This document shows, one piece after another, positions 62,099 through 64,000 of a stretch of 64,000 bases of DNA. The translations under genes were made by a program, and so were the position numbers. The DNA is taken from NCBI RefSeq assembly GCF_024707125.1, contig NZ_JANQAH010000011.1, forward strand, positions 124,001-188,000, written 5' to 3'. The stretch's first letter is position 1. The number at the start of each line of letters is the position of its first letter. The stretch is from Devosia sp. (GTDB taxonomy: Bacteria; Pseudomonadota; Alphaproteobacteria; Rhizobiales; Devosiaceae). Below the pieces are notes generated by a model. The model saw only the letters and a list, made by a program, of their open reading frames with translations, was not told the DNA's origin and made no database searches.

Positions 62099-63282
62099 TG
62101 GGTTTTGCGGCACCCATCAAACCTGAAGCGGCGGAGGATTTCAAAGCCCTCCGCCGCTTCCTCCATACGCGCCCTGAACTCGCCTATGCCGAGCACGAGA
62201 CCAGCGCCCTCGTCGCCACCTATCTCAGCGATTGGGGTTTTGAGGTCGAAACCGGCATCGGCGGCACCGGCGTTGTCGGCTCCCTGACGGTCGGCCCCGG
62301 CGAAAAAGCCATCGGCATCCGCGCCGATATGGACGCCCTTCCCATCGAGGAAGTCACGGGCCTCGACTATGCCAGCCTCAACCCCGGCAAGATGCACGCC
62401 TGCGGCCACGATGGTCACACCACCATCCTCCTCGCCACCGCACAAAAGCTGGCAGCGACTCGCAATTTCTCCGGCACCGTCCGCCTGATCTTCCAGCCCG
62501 CCGAAGAAATCGGCGGCGGCGCCCGTACAATGATCAATGACGGCCTCTTCGAGCGCTTTCCCGTGGACACCGTCTTCGGCCTTCACAACTGGCCCGGCAT
62601 TCCTGCCGGCCAGTTCGCCTTCCTCGAAGGCCCCGCCATGGCCTCGGTCGACATGGCCGTGATCCGTATCCAGGGCAAAGGCGGCCATGGTGCCAAGCCG
62701 CATCTCTCCATCGACCCCGTCGTCATCGCGGCCAGTCTCGTTCTCGCCCTGCAAACCGTTGTCTCACGAAACGTAGATCCGCTGCAGGCCGCGGTCGTCA
62801 CCGTCGGCTCCATCCATGGCGGGAGCCTTCCCAATGTCATACCTGACAGCGTCGAACTGCAACTGACCGTCCGCTCCTTCGACGAAACCGTGCGCCAATC
62901 CATCCGCGAACGCATCACCACCCTGGTCCACGCCCACGTCGCCTCCTACGGCGCCACCGCAGACCTCCGCTACCCCACCGGCTACCCCGTCCTCGTCAAC
63001 GACGCGGCGCACACCGATTTCGCCCGCGATGTCGCAAAACGCCACTTCGGTGCTGACCGCATAGACCCAAGCCTGCGCCCCATCACCGCCAGCGAAGATT
63101 TCGCCTTCATGCTCGAAAAGCGTCCGGGCAGCTATCTCTTCCTCGGCAATGGCGACAGCGCCGACCTCCATAGCCCCCGCTACGATTTCAACGACGCCAT
63201 CATCCCCGACGCGGCCCGCTATTGGGTGCACCTCGTCGAGGACTTTCTTTCCGGCAACACCTTTGCTGAGGCCACGCCATGA
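62098..63282 (+). CDS. M20-family amidohydrolase (N-acyl amino acid deacylase type)
   Basis: A 394-residue metallo-amidohydrolase of the HipO/YtnL/YxeP group. The metal and catalytic region is GIRADMDALPIEE, MHACGHDGHTTILL, IFQPAEEIGGGARTMI and GLHNWPGIPAGQ; the lid domain has GKGGHGAKPHLSIDP and the final TASEDFAFMLEKRPGSY. The C-G-H-D-G-H motif is typical. In the sulfur pathways of Bacillus, such enzymes remove the N-acetyl group after monooxygenation. Start and stop both overlap neighbours (TGATG, ATGA). Confidence 0.93.
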   Translation: MGFAAPIKPEAAEDFKALRRFLHTRPELAYAEHETSALVATYLSDWGFEVETGIGGTGVVGSLTVGPGEKAIGIRADMDALPIEEVTGLDYASLNPGKMHACGHDGHTTILLATAQKLAATRNFSGTVRLIFQPAEEIGGGARTMINDGLFERFPVDTVFGLHNWPGIPAGQFAFLEGPAMASVDMAVIRIQGKGGHGAKPHLSIDPVVIAASLVLALQTVVSRNVDPLQAAVVTVGSIHGGSLPNVIPDSVELQLTVRSFDETVRQSIRERITTLVHAHVASYGATADLRYPTGYPVLVNDAAHTDFARDVAKRHFGADRIDPSLRPITASEDFAFMLEKRPGSYLFLGNGDSADLHSPRYDFNDAIIPDAARYWVHLVEDFLSGNTFAEATP

Positions 63283-63824
63283 CCGACCGCTTCTTCTACA
63301 CTCTCCCCACCGATCCCGTCGCCCTGCCGCTCGTCGAACAGCTCACCGACGAGTACCAGACCCGCTATGGCAACTATTTCGAGGAAGGCGGCGCCGTTCA
63401 GGAAATGAACCGCTACCCCCCCGAGCGTTTTGCTGCGCCCGATGGCGCCTTCTTCCTGCTGCTGCGCAACGACCGCCCCATCGCTGGCGGCGCCTTCATG
63501 CGCTATGACGAGACCACCGCCGAGTTCAAGCGCGTCTGGACCGACAAGGATTTCCGTCGCCAAGGTCTCGCCAAGCGCGTTCTGGTGGAGCTTGAAGAAC
63601 AAGCCATCCGCCAAGGCTATGAGCGCGTCTATCTCACCACCGGCTTCCGCCAGCCCGAAGCCCGCGGCCTCTATCTCACCACCGGCTATTCCGCGCTCTT
63701 CGATCTCGAAGCCAATCCCGAAGACATCCAGATCCTCGCTTTCGAGAAGGCGCTGACCGCTTCAGCCGGCGTTTTCGCCGCCCGGAATAGCGATGCGCAA
63801 GTGGCGCTGGCGCAGGGCAAATAG
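63279..63824 (+). CDS. GNAT-family N-acetyltransferase
   Basis: A 181-residue acetyltransferase. The acetyl-CoA motif A is KRVWTDKDFRRQGLAKRVLVELE with R-R-Q-G-L-A, followed by YERVYLTTGFRQPEARGLYLTTGY. It overlaps the amidohydrolase stop as ATGA. Together with the amidohydrolase it could form an N-acetylation/deacetylation pair around the monooxygenase step, as in ytmI/ytnL and yxeL/yxeP operons. Confidence 0.9.
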   Translation: MTDRFFYTLPTDPVALPLVEQLTDEYQTRYGNYFEEGGAVQEMNRYPPERFAAPDGAFFLLLRNDRPIAGGAFMRYDETTAEFKRVWTDKDFRRQGLAKRVLVELEEQAIRQGYERVYLTTGFRQPEARGLYLTTGYSALFDLEANPEDIQILAFEKALTASAGVFAARNSDAQVALAQGK

Positions 63825-63888
63825 TTCCTGCGCCCATCCAAAGTGAGAATGCCTGACACTTCTTCAGGCAACAGGCTCAAACTAATAT

Positions 63889-63903
63889 CCACTAAATCGA
63901 TAG
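63889..63903. promoter_or_regulatory. CTATC-type motif upstream of the last gene
   Basis: On the minus strand CTATCGATTTAGTGG, 12 of 15 positions as in the site at 59655. It lies 15 bases before the start of the ABC permease-like gene, in a position to block translation or transcription starts. Confidence 0.45.
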
Positions 63904-63918
63904 ACAATAGGTGATGGA

Positions 63919-64000
63919 ATGGCATCGGTAACGGATATCGGCTCGGAAGCCCCAGCACGCCCGGCCACGCGCGATCTGCATCAGCTGCGCATCGTTCCCG
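63919..64000 (+). CDS. Probable amino-acid ABC transporter permease, N-terminus only
   Basis: The ATG at 63919 (AGGTGATGG upstream) opens a frame that runs to the window edge: 27 codons reading MASVTDIGSEAPARP then ATRDLHQLRIVP. A polar leader ending in LxIVP is common at the N-terminus of polar-amino-acid ABC permeases, just before the first helix. No helix is visible here, so the call rests on the leader and on context: sulfur amino-acid scavenging operons normally carry such a transporter. Another membrane or transport protein is possible. Confidence 0.4.
   Translation, partial: MASVTDIGSEAPARPATRDLHQLRIVP

Overview
The window looks like chromosomal DNA from an alphaproteobacterium of the order Hyphomicrobiales; a Devosia-like member of the Devosiaceae is plausible but was not tested. 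Reasons are the high GC content, a succinoglycan-type exo cluster, a rhizobial-style C-P lyase cluster (phnGHIJKL, a hexapeptide transferase and phnCDE1E2, with a separate phnMN), and an ExbB-type N-terminus at the left edge. There are no rRNA or tRNA genes, CRISPR arrays, transposases or prophage genes.

Layout. 1-7.3 kb: partial exbB-like gene and an enlarged sulfate-uptake cluster on the minus strand (sbp, small protein, RBBP9-type hydrolase, FAD/NAD(P) enzyme, cysT, cysW, cysA, rrf2). 7.5-13.3 kb: O-antigen-ligase-like protein, DedA protein, LrgAB-type pair and MaeB malic enzyme. 13.4-18.1 kb: three membrane-anchored alpha/beta hydrolases, two of them paralogues. 18.2-20.2 kb: small exported protein coupled to a chemoreceptor with a histidine-rich membrane domain. 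20.2-41 kb: exopolysaccharide locus (Sel1-repeat protein, exoF, exoK, exoV, flippase, glycosyltransferases, exoQ, exoY, galU, exoP, exoM, exoA, exoL). 41.1-46.1 kb: DrrAB-type exporter, UvrA-like protein and a divergent TetR regulator. 46.2-58.3 kb: phosphonate uptake and C-P lyase genes with three candidate Pho boxes and a candidate PhnF operator. 58.4-64 kb: DAO-type oxidase, then a sulfur-scavenging set (two luciferase-like monooxygenases, M20 amidohydrolase, GNAT acetyltransferase) and the start of a probable amino-acid ABC permease.

Theme. The two ends appear linked by sulfur nutrition. A CTATC-led motif lies upstream of sbp, upstream of the monooxygenase operon and upstream of the last gene, and a perfect dyad containing CTATCA lies upstream of cysT. 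The Rrf2 regulator at the end of the cys cluster is the obvious candidate to bind them. This is the best lead for undescribed biology here, but it rests on a few sites found by eye.

Caution. Three genes (sbp, the Abhydrolase_9 protein and the second membrane hydrolase) each need a single-base correction in a short homopolymer to be intact, which suggests either assembly errors or recent decay.
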